A stretch of 64,000 nt of DNA from Alphaproteobacteria bacterium (GTDB lineage: Bacteria > Pseudomonadota > Alphaproteobacteria > TMED109), in assembly GCA_022825235.1 (NCBI GenBank), contig JAJDYI010000041.1:1-64000 (forward strand), in the 5' to 3' direction. The translations under genes were made by a program, and so were the position numbers. Positions 8,367 to 16,460 of the stretch are shown one piece after another. Numbering within the stretch: the stretch's first letter is position 1; each line of letters begins with the position of its first letter. The notes beneath the pieces are model-generated. The model worked only from the letters and a program-made list of their open reading frames with translations. It ran no database searches and was not told where the DNA came from.

Positions 8367-8496
8367 CGACGAATGGCCGACGCGGTGCCGTGCGGCCCGC
8401 CCTCCAGCGCAATACCGTGGGACGTTGGAGTGTCCGTGCCTACACCCTGTGCAGGTGGCGCAACCCATTGTATGGCCATGCCTTGAGTTGTCTGGC

Positions 8497-8727
8497 CTAG
8501 TTGCGGGATCGATGGATCATCATGGCGTCCCCATCCTCGGAAAGCCGATCGACGATGCCGTGGACCTTCGAGAGCGATGTGCTGTCCTTGCAAGTCATGG
8601 GGTCGGGATCGGACGTGGAGCAGAGGGCCTTGAGGACCCAGCAGGCTTGGATGTCCGTCTCAAGGTTGACGACCGACAGCCGAGGATCGACGGCGCTGGT
8701 GCGAAGGATGCTGGCGCGCGCGGACAT
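8497..8727 (-). CDS. Small hypothetical protein divergent from the NYN-LOTUS gene
   Basis: A 76-residue frame, which I do not recognise. Reading the codons one by one, well over 80 percent of the third positions I checked are G or C, the bias of real genes in this genome. The ATG at 8727 has AAGG about 6 bases upstream; a longer in-frame start at 8793 is possible. The protein is hydrophilic, with a likely helix in the middle (QACWVLKALCS) and a Ser/Asp-rich linker (STSDPDPMTCKDSTSL) followed by LSKVHGIVDRLSEDGD. It has no membrane segment. It is divergent from the NYN gene with 65 bases between starts. Confidence 0.5.
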   Translation of the reverse strand: MSARASILRTSAVDPRLSVVNLETDIQACWVLKALCSTSDPDPMTCKDSTSLSKVHGIVDRLSEDGDAMMIHRSRN

Positions 8728-8792
8728 ATCAAGCCTTGCTGCACCTGCCGCAACTCCCCTAGGGTGTGCGTCAGGAGCGGAGCGGGGCGCCA

Positions 8793-9563
8793 ATGCCAGC
8801 CAAAAGGAACGCGGACAGTCTCGCAGTGCTGATTGACGCGGACAATACTAGCCCTGGCTTCGCGCAGGCCATCTTCCACGAGATTGTCAGGCTGGGCGAA
8901 GCCAGTGTGCGGCGGATTTATGGGGACTTCTCCTCCCGCCGGCTTGCTTCCTGGGACGAGGCGATCGAGTCGCTGTCCATCCTTCAGCACCAGCAGCGCA
9001 GCAACACCACCGGCAAGAATGCCTCGGACATTGCGCTGGTCATTGATGCCATGGATCTGATGCACAACGGCCGGCTCGACGGCTTCTGCCTGATTTCATC
9101 GGACAGTGACTTCACGCGGCTGGCGCAGCGTCTGCGCGAGGAAGGGATGATGGTCTACGGATTCGGCGAGCAGAAGACGCCCGAGGCGTTCCGCCACGCC
9201 TGCAACCGATTTATCTATGTCGAGAACCTTCTCGAAAGCGGAACGGAGGAGAAGAAAGGCGCCGGAGCCCCGGCAGGTGTCCCGGCGCAGAAGAAGGATC
9301 CGCCGCGCAAGGCCCGGAAGTTGATTGCCAGCGCGATCGGCGAGCCGGACGGCGACGGTTGGGCGAACCTTGGCAATGTCGGGCATCGGATCCAGGGCGA
9401 GCAGCCGGACTTCGACCCGCGCAGCTACGGTTGCCCGAACCTGAGCACTTTGGTCGAAAAGAGTGGGGGATTTGATATCCGCAGGGATCAGGGCGCCGTC
9501 TATGTCCGTCGCCAGTCCACCGGCGGAGGGCGTTCCGGCAACGCCAAGGGTCGGTCCGCCTGA
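8793..9563 (+). CDS. NYN-domain nuclease with C-terminal OST-HTH/LOTUS domain
   Basis: A 256-residue soluble protein. Residues 10-145 form a NYN (PIN-like) domain with acidic residues in AVLIDADNTSPG (Asp15, Asp17), NASDIALVIDAMD (Asp79) and ISSDSDFTRL (Asp104, Asp106). A charged linker (about 150-172) leads to an OST-HTH/LOTUS domain at about 173-240 (ARKLIASAI, ANLGNVGHRI, NLSTLVEKSGGFDIR, VYVRR), an RNA-binding fold. This NYN-LOTUS layout is common in bacteria and is thought to act on RNA. The ATG at 8793 is chosen because GGAG lies 10 bases before it; an in-frame GTG at 8766 is the alternative. No partner is co-directional. Confidence 0.86.
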   Translation: MPAKRNADSLAVLIDADNTSPGFAQAIFHEIVRLGEASVRRIYGDFSSRRLASWDEAIESLSILQHQQRSNTTGKNASDIALVIDAMDLMHNGRLDGFCLISSDSDFTRLAQRLREEGMMVYGFGEQKTPEAFRHACNRFIYVENLLESGTEEKKGAGAPAGVPAQKKDPPRKARKLIASAIGEPDGDGWANLGNVGHRIQGEQPDFDPRSYGCPNLSTLVEKSGGFDIRRDQGAVYVRRQSTGGGRSGNAKGRSA

Positions 9564-9853
9564 ACCTCGGGGAATTCGATCCGGGCAGTCGGATAGAGAA
9601 GCGGACCTCGATTCTGCCGGTGCGGGCGAATGCGCAGAAGTCCGACGGGTCTACTGCCGGCGGCGCGTCGAAAGGACCACGAGATCTTCGAACCGCACCC
9701 GGGCAGCAACGAGACAGTTGATCGTTCCGGCCCTCAAGGAGCTCCGCGGCAACTTCCGGCGCCGTGCAGCCATGGATTTCCGTTTCGAGCCCGTCCGACG
9801 CACAGGCAGCGGGCCAGTTCCGGATACCAGCCTCGGAGCCGTACTGCGAGGTT

Positions 9854-11755
9854 TCAGCCGACGCGTTCGCCGTCAGCCCGAGTGATCGCGATCACGGCCG
9901 AGCGGGGGACCGAATTTCCGCCGCCGGGGAAGTGACTCCCGCCCCTTTCTCCGGGGTGCTGGATCCCGACAAACATGGTCTTTCGATCAGCACTCCACGT
10001 GACCCCGGTGACCTCACACTCTCTTGGGCCCACCAGGAACCGGCGGATCTCGCCGGTCGCTGGGTCGCCGACCAGCATCTGGTTGTTGCCCTGGCCTGCG
10101 AAGTCGCCTTCATCCGAGTACGCGCCGTCAGTCTGTATCCACAGCATCCCCTTGCTGTCAAAGGCCAGGCCGTCAGGGGAATTGAACATGTTCTCCGGCG
10201 TGAGGTTGGGGGAGCCGGCGCTCGGTCCGGCATGGACCAGCGGGTTGCCGGCCATCACGTAGAGATCCCAGGAGAAATCCACTGACGCGTGATCGCCGTT
10301 GGCTGGCCGCCAGCGCACAATCTGGCCGTACTGGTTTTCCGCTCTGGGGTTCGGACCGTTGATCGGCGTCGGGTCGCCGCCGCGGTTGGGTTGCCGGCCG
10401 CGACTTCTGTTATTGGTCAGGCAGCAGTACACCTCGGTCCCGTCCGTGTGGGCGGCGATCCATTCCGGGCGATCCATCGTCGTTGCCCGGACAGCGGAAG
10501 CCGCTTGGCGCGTGTGCACGCAAATCTCCGCCTGGGACGTGAAGCCGGTGGCGGCGGGCGTGAGCTCCAGCCACCGGCCGCGGCCATCGTCGTCGAAGCG
10601 CGCTGCGAACAAGGTCCCCGCGTCCAGCAGTTCGGCGTTATCATCTCCTTCGCGGTAACGGCCTTCGCTGACGAACCGGTAGAGGAATTCGCCGCTTTCA
10701 TCATCCCCCATGTAGACCACCACCTGTCCGGAATCGGCGATCACCAGTTCCGCGTTCTCGTGCTTGAATCGCCCGAGCGCGGTCCGTTTCCTGGGAATCG
10801 AGGCGGGATCGGCCGGGTCGATTTCCACCACGTACCCCACGCGATTCGGTTCATGGGGATGTTTCGCGACGTCGAAGCGCTCGTCGTGCGCACTCCAGCC
10901 GATGTTCCGGTCGGACGCGCCGATCCCGTAGCGCTTGAACGCCTGGGGGAGCTGCAGGTCGGGGTCGCTCGCGGCGAAATAGAAATGGAAGTTCTCCTCG
11001 CAGGTGAGGAACGTGCCCCAGGGGGTCTTGCCGCTGCCGCAATTGTTCCAGGTGCCGAGGCTCCGGACGCCGGAGGGGTCGGCCGCAGTCCGGAGCAGAG
11101 GGTGCCCGCGCGCCGGGCCGGTGATGTCCATCGGCGTATCCGCGGTGATCCGCCGGTTGAAGGGGGAGTCCATTACGACGGACCAGACGCCGGCTACCTG
11201 CCGAACCTCCACGATCGAGACGCCGTGCGCGGCCTTGCTCTTGCGCACGTCATCGGCGGATTGGGGCAGTCCGGAGCCAGAGGTGCCGAACAGGCCGTGA
11301 CGGTTCACGTATTCGTTGTTGACCGCCAGCAGCGTCCGTTGCTCGACCGAGAACAGCTCCATGCCGTCGTTGTTGTCGCCGAACGCTAGTTCCTGGCTGG
11401 CACCGGTCCCGCCGGTGACCGAATCCAACGCTTGCCCGTTCGACCAGAGCGGGTCGGCCCAACGGACGACGACATGCCAGTCGTAGCCCTCGGGCAGCGT
11501 GACGGTGTCCCGGGTGTTTGCGGCGACAGGATCGAAGCGGAAGGGAGCGCCTCTTGCGCCGGCAGTCCGGGCGCCGCCTGCGCTCATCACGAATGCGCTC
11601 GCGCCAAGCGCCGCGGCCCCGCCGACAAACCCACGCCGCGAGAGGAACCGGCGGGTCAGTGCGGCAAAGTCGGTGGACGCCGGAGCCCGTCTGCGCGAAG
11701 CGTCGGTCCGGCACGCGAAAGCGGCGGGGATTGGCGCGATTCGTCGGGATCCCAT
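9854..11755 (-). CDS. PhoX-family (DUF839) Tat-exported phosphatase-like protein
   Basis: A 633-residue protein exported folded through the Tat system: a twin-arginine motif SRRGFVGG at residues 39-46 is followed by an Ala/Gly-rich hydrophobic stretch. The mature part matches PhoX/DUF839 proteins (GDNNDGMELF, LLAVNNEYVN, WGTFLTCEENFHFYF, YMGDDESGEFLYRF, NSPDGLAFDSKGMLWIQTDG, LVGPRECEVTG). Studied PhoX enzymes are periplasmic alkaline phosphatases using calcium and iron, so release of phosphate from organic esters is the best guess; many family members are untested. It stands alone, and I recognise no clear PHO-box. Confidence 0.88.
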   Translation of the reverse strand: MGSRRIAPIPAAFACRTDASRRRAPASTDFAALTRRFLSRRGFVGGAAALGASAFVMSAGGARTAGARGAPFRFDPVAANTRDTVTLPEGYDWHVVVRWADPLWSNGQALDSVTGGTGASQELAFGDNNDGMELFSVEQRTLLAVNNEYVNRHGLFGTSGSGLPQSADDVRKSKAAHGVSIVEVRQVAGVWSVVMDSPFNRRITADTPMDITGPARGHPLLRTAADPSGVRSLGTWNNCGSGKTPWGTFLTCEENFHFYFAASDPDLQLPQAFKRYGIGASDRNIGWSAHDERFDVAKHPHEPNRVGYVVEIDPADPASIPRKRTALGRFKHENAELVIADSGQVVVYMGDDESGEFLYRFVSEGRYREGDDNAELLDAGTLFAARFDDDGRGRWLELTPAATGFTSQAEICVHTRQAASAVRATTMDRPEWIAAHTDGTEVYCCLTNNRSRGRQPNRGGDPTPINGPNPRAENQYGQIVRWRPANGDHASVDFSWDLYVMAGNPLVHAGPSAGSPNLTPENMFNSPDGLAFDSKGMLWIQTDGAYSDEGDFAGQGNNQMLVGDPATGEIRRFLVGPRECEVTGVTWSADRKTMFVGIQHPGERGGSHFPGGGNSVPRSAVIAITRADGERVG

Positions 11756-12046
11756 GGTCTTGGTCAGGTTGGCGGACGTTGCCGGGCTTCACACGCTCCG
11801 TGTTATTCCATAGTCTGCCACTGTTAAGCGTTCGTGACACGACGACCTTGATGTTCCCTGACGCGCTCTGCGGCCGTCAGGGTCACGTGTCCTGATCGTT
11901 GCTCGGTACATGGGGTCTCCGGCGCTGAACTGTCCGGCTGCTGCTGCGGCGACGGGATCCGGCGGAATGCGGGTGGAAGAAGACGCCGGATTTCTGGCCC
12001 TCGTGCCAAGCGACTGACCTTTCGCGATCGGGGGCTTCCCGCCCCG

Positions 12047-12076
12047 GGGGATCATGAGGGGTTTCGTATGATCCCC
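12047..12076. repeat. Inverted repeat / hairpin
   Basis: Arms GGGGATCAT (12047-12055) and ATGATCCCC (12068-12076) pair perfectly over 9 bases around a 12-base loop. Further G/C pairs beyond a one-base bulge could extend the stem. No T run follows, so it is not a classic terminator. It may be an operator or an RNA hairpin of the leader. Confidence 0.5.
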
Positions 12077-12135
12077 GGTTTGGAGAGGCTTGTAGTTGCG
12101 ATGGTTGGGGGCTGACGTGAGGCGGCCGCCTGCCC

Positions 12136-12160
12136 TTGCCAGTAGGCAAGCTGGTATATA
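12136..12160 (+). promoter_or_regulatory. Candidate control site of the dctQM pair
   Basis: A short inverted repeat, TTGCC-AGTA-GGCAA (12136-12149), lies directly upstream of TATATA (12155-12160), about 85 bases before the dctQ start. The spacing between TTGCCA and TATATA (13 bases) is too short for a standard sigma-70 promoter, so the repeat may be an operator instead. Inference only. Confidence 0.35.
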
Positions 12161-12243
12161 AGGCGTCGCCAGCGGCTCTTGAGTCATGGGCCTCGCCGGA
12201 ACCACTCGATCCTGCCGGTCACGCAGAAGGAGACCCGATTCCT

Positions 12244-12909
12244 ATGTCCATGGACAATTCTGGGAGTGTGCCCGTACCGGAGCGGCATCCGCTGGTGCGC
12301 CTGAGTCGCGCACTCGACCGCGGGCTGACCCTGGCCGGTATGGTCGGGTCCTGGCTGGCGATCCCGCTGATCTTCATCATCATCTTTGACATCGTGACGC
12401 GCCGGTTCCTGGTGCTTGGTTCGACCAAGCTGCAGGAGATGGAATGGCACCTCCATGCGGCGCTGTTCCTGTTGGCGCTGGGCTTCGGCTACCTCCGGAA
12501 CTCGCACGTTCGCATCGAGGTCGTCCGCGAGCGGTTTTCGCAGCTCTGGAAGGCTCGTTTGGAGGTTACCGGGATTTCGTTGTTTCTGATCCCGTACGCC
12601 GCTCTTGTGATCTGGTTCGGTCTCGATTTCGCCGAACGATCGTTCAGCATCGATGAAGTGTCGTCCGCCCTTACCGGCCTGTCCCATCGCTGGATCATCA
12701 AGTCGTTCGTGCCACTCGGGATGCTGCTGCTGCTCGCTGCAGGCATCGCGGTCCTCCTGCGGAATGTGGCGTACCTGGTGCTGCTCGAGACCGGCCAGAC
12801 GGCGGCCGCGCTCGAGTTGTCCAAGTCGTTGCCCGAGCTGCGCAATCCGGAGGAGGAACTCCGTGCGGCGGCTGCCCAGGAAGCGCAGGCCGTCAGGGGA
12901 GAGCAGTAA
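12244..12909 (+). CDS. TRAP transporter small permease (DctQ family)
   Basis: A 221-residue membrane protein with four predicted hydrophobic segments, as in DctQ subunits. The conserved region LQEMEWHLHAALFLLALGFGYLRNSHVRIE is present (seen as LQEMEWHLHAALF then LGYL-type residues and NSHVRIEV). The ATG at 12244 is chosen because AAGGAGA lies 10 bases upstream; a longer frame upstream lacks family similarity. The C terminus has a charged tail longer than usual (ELRNPEEELRAAAAQEAQA). It overlaps the large permease by TAATG. No periplasmic DctP receptor gene adjoins it. Confidence 0.88.
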   Translation: MSMDNSGSVPVPERHPLVRLSRALDRGLTLAGMVGSWLAIPLIFIIIFDIVTRRFLVLGSTKLQEMEWHLHAALFLLALGFGYLRNSHVRIEVVRERFSQLWKARLEVTGISLFLIPYAALVIWFGLDFAERSFSIDEVSSALTGLSHRWIIKSFVPLGMLLLLAAGIAVLLRNVAYLVLLETGQTAAALELSKSLPELRNPEEELRAAAAQEAQAVRGEQ

Positions 12910-14276
12910 TGGACACTCTCATCACCCTGATGCCGGTCCTGATGTTCCTGGCGCTCGCGATGCTCCTGTTCAGCGGATTTCCGGTCGCGTTCGTGCTGGG
13001 CGGCGTGGCCCTCGGCTTCGGTTTCCTCGGCCTTGCCGCCGATGTGTTTTCGTTCATTGAGTTCTTCAACATCATTTCCCGCATCTGGGGCGGGGTCTGC
13101 GAAAACCTGATTCTCGTCGCCGTGCCCATGTTCATTTTCATGGGCACGATGCTGGAGCGCTCCGGGGTCGCGAACGATCTCCTCCACTGCCTGCAGGTCC
13201 TGCTCCGCCGGGTACCCGGCGGACTGGCCATGTCAGTGACAATCATGGGCACGATCATGGCCGCAACGACCGGAATCATCGGCGCTTCGGTGGTGATGAT
13301 GACGTTGCTCGCATTGCCGGTGATGCTCGAGCGCCAGTACCATCCGTCCCTGGCGACGGGGACGATCAGCGCATCCGGGACGCTTGGGATTCTCATTCCG
13401 CCCTCGATCATGCTGGTGATCATGGCGGACCTGCTGTCGATCTCGGTGGGGACGCTGTTCGTGGCGGCGGTGTTCCCGGGGCTGGTTCTGGCTTCTCTGT
13501 ACATCGTCTATCTGTTCTTCCGCACGCGCCTCAACCCGTCGCTGGCGCCGCCCCTGCCGGCTTCGGAGGGCCCGGAGAGCAGCGCAGAGCTGGTGTCGAT
13601 GGTGTTCCGGTCATTCGTGCCACCGATCTTCCTGATCTTCCTCGTGCTGGGCTCGATCTTCGCTGGCTTCGCCACGCCCACGGAGGCCGCTGGGGTCGGT
13701 GCGCTGGGATCGATTCTCCTGGCGCTGTTCAACCGTCGGCTGCGGAAGGCGGTCCTGAAAGACGTGGTCGCGCGGACCGGTCTGACGTGCGCCATGATCT
13801 TCGGGATCTTCATTGGCGCGACGGCGTTCTCGTACGTCTTCCGGTCACTGGGCGGCGACGATCTGATCCACGCCTTCGTCGAGCACATGGGCCTCGGGTC
13901 ATGGGGCATCCTGTTCCTGATGATGGGGATGGTGTTCCTGCTGGGCTTCTTCTTCGACTGGGTCGAGATCACCCTGATCGTGCTGCCGTTGTTTGCCCCG
14001 ATCATGGAAACCCTGGACTTCGGAACGCACGTCGCGGCCGGGCTGGTCATCCCGTGGGTGGCCGTGCTGATCGCGGTCAACTTGCAAACGTCGTTCCTGA
14101 CGCCACCATTCGGTTTCGCGCTCTTCTATCTGAAGGGAGTGGCACCACCGAGCGTCAAGATCCAGATGGTCTACCGGGGGATCATTCCCTTCGTGGCCCT
14201 GCAGCTGGTGGGGCTCGGCTTCGTCATCGGCTTCCCGGAGATCGCTCTGTGGTTGCCCGGCGTCCTGCTCGACTGA
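12909..14276 (+). CDS. TRAP transporter large permease (DctM family)
   Basis: A 455-residue inner-membrane protein with about a dozen hydrophobic segments. DctM landmarks are present: an early FPVAFVLGGVALGF, LVAVPMFIFMGTMLERSGVA, GIIGASVVMMTLLALPVML, then ASGTLGILIPPSIMLVIM and a C-terminal LQTSFLTPPFGFALFYLKGV. It makes the main sodium-coupled substrate channel with the small permease whose stop overlaps its start. Members with this two-gene arrangement often carry organic acids or amino acids, but the ligand is set by the missing receptor, so it cannot be named here. Confidence 0.92.
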   Translation: MDTLITLMPVLMFLALAMLLFSGFPVAFVLGGVALGFGFLGLAADVFSFIEFFNIISRIWGGVCENLILVAVPMFIFMGTMLERSGVANDLLHCLQVLLRRVPGGLAMSVTIMGTIMAATTGIIGASVVMMTLLALPVMLERQYHPSLATGTISASGTLGILIPPSIMLVIMADLLSISVGTLFVAAVFPGLVLASLYIVYLFFRTRLNPSLAPPLPASEGPESSAELVSMVFRSFVPPIFLIFLVLGSIFAGFATPTEAAGVGALGSILLALFNRRLRKAVLKDVVARTGLTCAMIFGIFIGATAFSYVFRSLGGDDLIHAFVEHMGLGSWGILFLMMGMVFLLGFFFDWVEITLIVLPLFAPIMETLDFGTHVAAGLVIPWVAVLIAVNLQTSFLTPPFGFALFYLKGVAPPSVKIQMVYRGIIPFVALQLVGLGFVIGFPEIALWLPGVLLD

Positions 14277-14361
14277 GGCGGGCGCGCGCCGGGAACCCCC
14301 CGCCGTTCCGGACGGGCCCCGGGGTCCTGCCGGGACGGTTGGCGCGGGCGGAGCCGCCGCG

Positions 14362-15330
14362 TTGGTGACGGGAGCGGTCCTCCGGACGGCGGACGACCGG
14401 TTTCAGGAGCTCCCCGGCTGGTCGTTTACCCCCCGCTATCTGGAGGCGGTGCCCGGCTTTGACGCCTGCGGTCCGTTGCGCATGCATTACGTGGACGAGG
14501 GGGCGGCCGAGGCGTCTCACTCGCTCACGTTCCTGATGCTGCACGGCTACCCCACGTGGGGATACCTCTACCGGTACCTCATTCCCGAGATCGTGCGGCA
14601 GGGGCACCGGGCGGTCGTACCGGACCTGCCGGGGTTCGGTCGATCCGACAAGCCTGCCGATCCCGAGGCTTACACATTCGCCGGCCTCCGCTCCAGCCTG
14701 ATCGCCTTGATCGAGCAGCTCGATCTGCGCGACATCGTGCTCGTCGTGCACGAATGGGGCGGCACCCTCGGGATGACGATTCCATGTGAGATGCCCGAGC
14801 GTTTCGCCGGTCTCGTGTGCTTCAACACTTGGCTGGCCACAGGGGCGCGGCCGTTGCCTGCCGGCTACCACAACTGGCTGGCGACCGCCCGGTCGGAGCC
14901 GGACATGAACGTCCGGTCACTGATGGCCCGCACCAATCGGATTCTGACGCTCGCCCAGTGCAACGCGTACCAGGCGCCGTTCCCGGACGCTGCGTACAAG
15001 GCGGCGCTCAATGCACTGCCGCGGATCTTCCCGGCCTCACCGAAGGATCCGGGCGCGGAGATGGCCCGCACGGCGGAGGCATGGTGGAGCGAGGCCTACG
15101 ACGGCTTCGCAATGCTGCTTGCGGGCATGCGCGACCCCATCCTTCCTCCTGACGCCATGCGCGGACTCGCCGGGCGGATCCGGGGGCTTGGCGCGCCGGT
15201 GGCAATCGGCAACGCGGGCCATTTCGTCCCGGAATGGGGTACCGAGTTCGCGCCGGACCTAGTGGCGGAGGTGACAGCCCTCCGTCGTCGCCAGATGGCC
15301 GGGGATGCGGCCGGGGAATCCGCGGCATGA
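14362..15330 (+). CDS. Haloalkane dehalogenase-like alpha/beta hydrolase with Glu at the nucleophile position
   Basis: A 322-residue alpha/beta hydrolase most like haloalkane dehalogenases: LRTADDRFQELPGW, MHYVDEG, HGYPTWGYLYR, PDLPGFGRSDKPAD and YTF follow the family closely. The usual nucleophile motif (V-Q/H-D-W-G-G) reads VHEWGG here, placing Glu131 where Asp is expected. The catalytic acid (Asp258 in AGMRDPIL) and His287 (NAGHFVPEWG) are in place. Whether Glu can act as nucleophile is unclear, so activity is uncertain. It starts with GTG and overlaps mnmA by ATGA. Its dehalogenase name should be treated as family only. Confidence 0.8.
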   Translation: MVTGAVLRTADDRFQELPGWSFTPRYLEAVPGFDACGPLRMHYVDEGAAEASHSLTFLMLHGYPTWGYLYRYLIPEIVRQGHRAVVPDLPGFGRSDKPADPEAYTFAGLRSSLIALIEQLDLRDIVLVVHEWGGTLGMTIPCEMPERFAGLVCFNTWLATGARPLPAGYHNWLATARSEPDMNVRSLMARTNRILTLAQCNAYQAPFPDAAYKAALNALPRIFPASPKDPGAEMARTAEAWWSEAYDGFAMLLAGMRDPILPPDAMRGLAGRIRGLGAPVAIGNAGHFVPEWGTEFAPDLVAEVTALRRRQMAGDAAGESAA

Positions 15331-16460
15331 ACCGCCGGTCCCGGGTCGTCGTCGCGATGTCAGGCGGCGTTGACAGCTCCGTGGTCGCTGCGTTGCTGCA
15401 CGAGGCGGGACACGACGTCATCGGCATCACGTTGCAGCTATACGCCCGGGGGAGCCGCAGCGCCGGTACGAAGACCTGCTGTGCCGGTCAGGACGTGTAC
15501 GACGCCCGTCGGGTGGCCGACCAACTGGGAATTCCGCACTACGTGCTCGACTACGAGCAGCGCTTTCACGACGGTGTGATGCAGGACTTCGCCGACCGCT
15601 ATGCGGAAGGTGTGACTCCGGTTCCCTGTGTCCTCTGCAACCAGCGGGTGAAATTCCGCGATCTGCTGGACACGGCGCTTGAGCTGGATGCCGACTGGAT
15701 GGCCACCGGCCATTACGTCCGGCGGTTCGAGGGGGCGACTGGTCCGGAACTTCACCGGGCCGCGGACGCCGCCAAGGACCAGAGCTATTTCCTGTTCGCC
15801 ACGGCCCGCAGCCAGCTCGAGCGACTCCGTTTTCCCTTGGGGGGCTTTTCCAAGGAACAGACACGCCGGGCCGCGGCACGGGCCGGCATCGGCGTGGCGG
15901 AAAAGCCGGAGAGCCAGGACATCTGCTTCGTTCCCGGCGGCAACTACCGCGAAGTCGTCCGGTCGCTGCGGCCCGACACCGCCGCGGCGGGAGACGTCGT
16001 CCACGTGGACGGTCGCGTGTTGGGCCGGCACGCCGGCATCTCCGGCTTCACGGTTGGCCAGCGCCGCGGCCTGGGGATTGCCGACGCGGGGCGGCCCCTC
16101 TACGTGATCCGGATCGATGCGTCGGAACGGCGCGTCGTCGTGGGGCCAAGGGAAGCGCTTGGTGTCTCCAGCATCACGATTCGCGATGTGAACTGGATCG
16201 CCGACGAATCGTCGGTGCCCGGAACCGAACTGCACGACGTGTTGCTCCGGGTGCGCTCCACGCATCGCGGCACGCCCGGCCGGGTCAGGCTGCTGGCGGA
16301 CGGGCGGGCAGAGGTGTCGTTTGGCACGCCGGAACGGGCGGTCGCGCCCGGCCAGGCAGCGGTGTTCTATCGAGATTCACGCGTCTTGGGGGGAGGCTGG
16401 ATTGAGCCCCGGTCGTGTTGGCCGCCAGGGCGGGCCGATGACGAGGTGAGAGCGGCATGA
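15327..16460 (+). CDS. mnmA: tRNA-specific 2-thiouridylase MnmA
   Basis: A 377-residue cytoplasmic enzyme that thiolates U34 of tRNA-Lys, -Glu and -Gln using sulfur passed from a cysteine desulfurase. The ATP-pyrophosphatase loop SGGVDSSV is near residue 12, the first catalytic Cys in TPVPCVLCN, and the second in ESQDICFVPGG. Further family motifs are DADWMATGHYVRR, KDQSYFLF and FTVGQRRGLGI. The ATG at 15327 overlaps the preceding stop and leaves the standard N terminus. It is coupled by ATGA junctions at both ends, an unusual trio with the hydrolase and the YbdK-type ligase. Confidence 0.96.
   Translation: MNRRSRVVVAMSGGVDSSVVAALLHEAGHDVIGITLQLYARGSRSAGTKTCCAGQDVYDARRVADQLGIPHYVLDYEQRFHDGVMQDFADRYAEGVTPVPCVLCNQRVKFRDLLDTALELDADWMATGHYVRRFEGATGPELHRAADAAKDQSYFLFATARSQLERLRFPLGGFSKEQTRRAAARAGIGVAEKPESQDICFVPGGNYREVVRSLRPDTAAAGDVVHVDGRVLGRHAGISGFTVGQRRGLGIADAGRPLYVIRIDASERRVVVGPREALGVSSITIRDVNWIADESSVPGTELHDVLLRVRSTHRGTPGRVRLLADGRAEVSFGTPERAVAPGQAAVFYRDSRVLGGGWIEPRSCWPPGRADDEVRAA

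Larger units (their letters stand above)
11756..12243. other. Gene-free region upstream of the TRAP permease pair
   Basis: Nearly 490 bases between the PhoX-like gene and the dctQ start. I see no credible gene; the small frames on either strand have skewed composition. Two inverted repeats (12047-12076 and 12136-12149) and a TATATA box at 12155-12160 lie here, so the region probably holds the control sequences of both divergent units. Confidence 0.45.
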
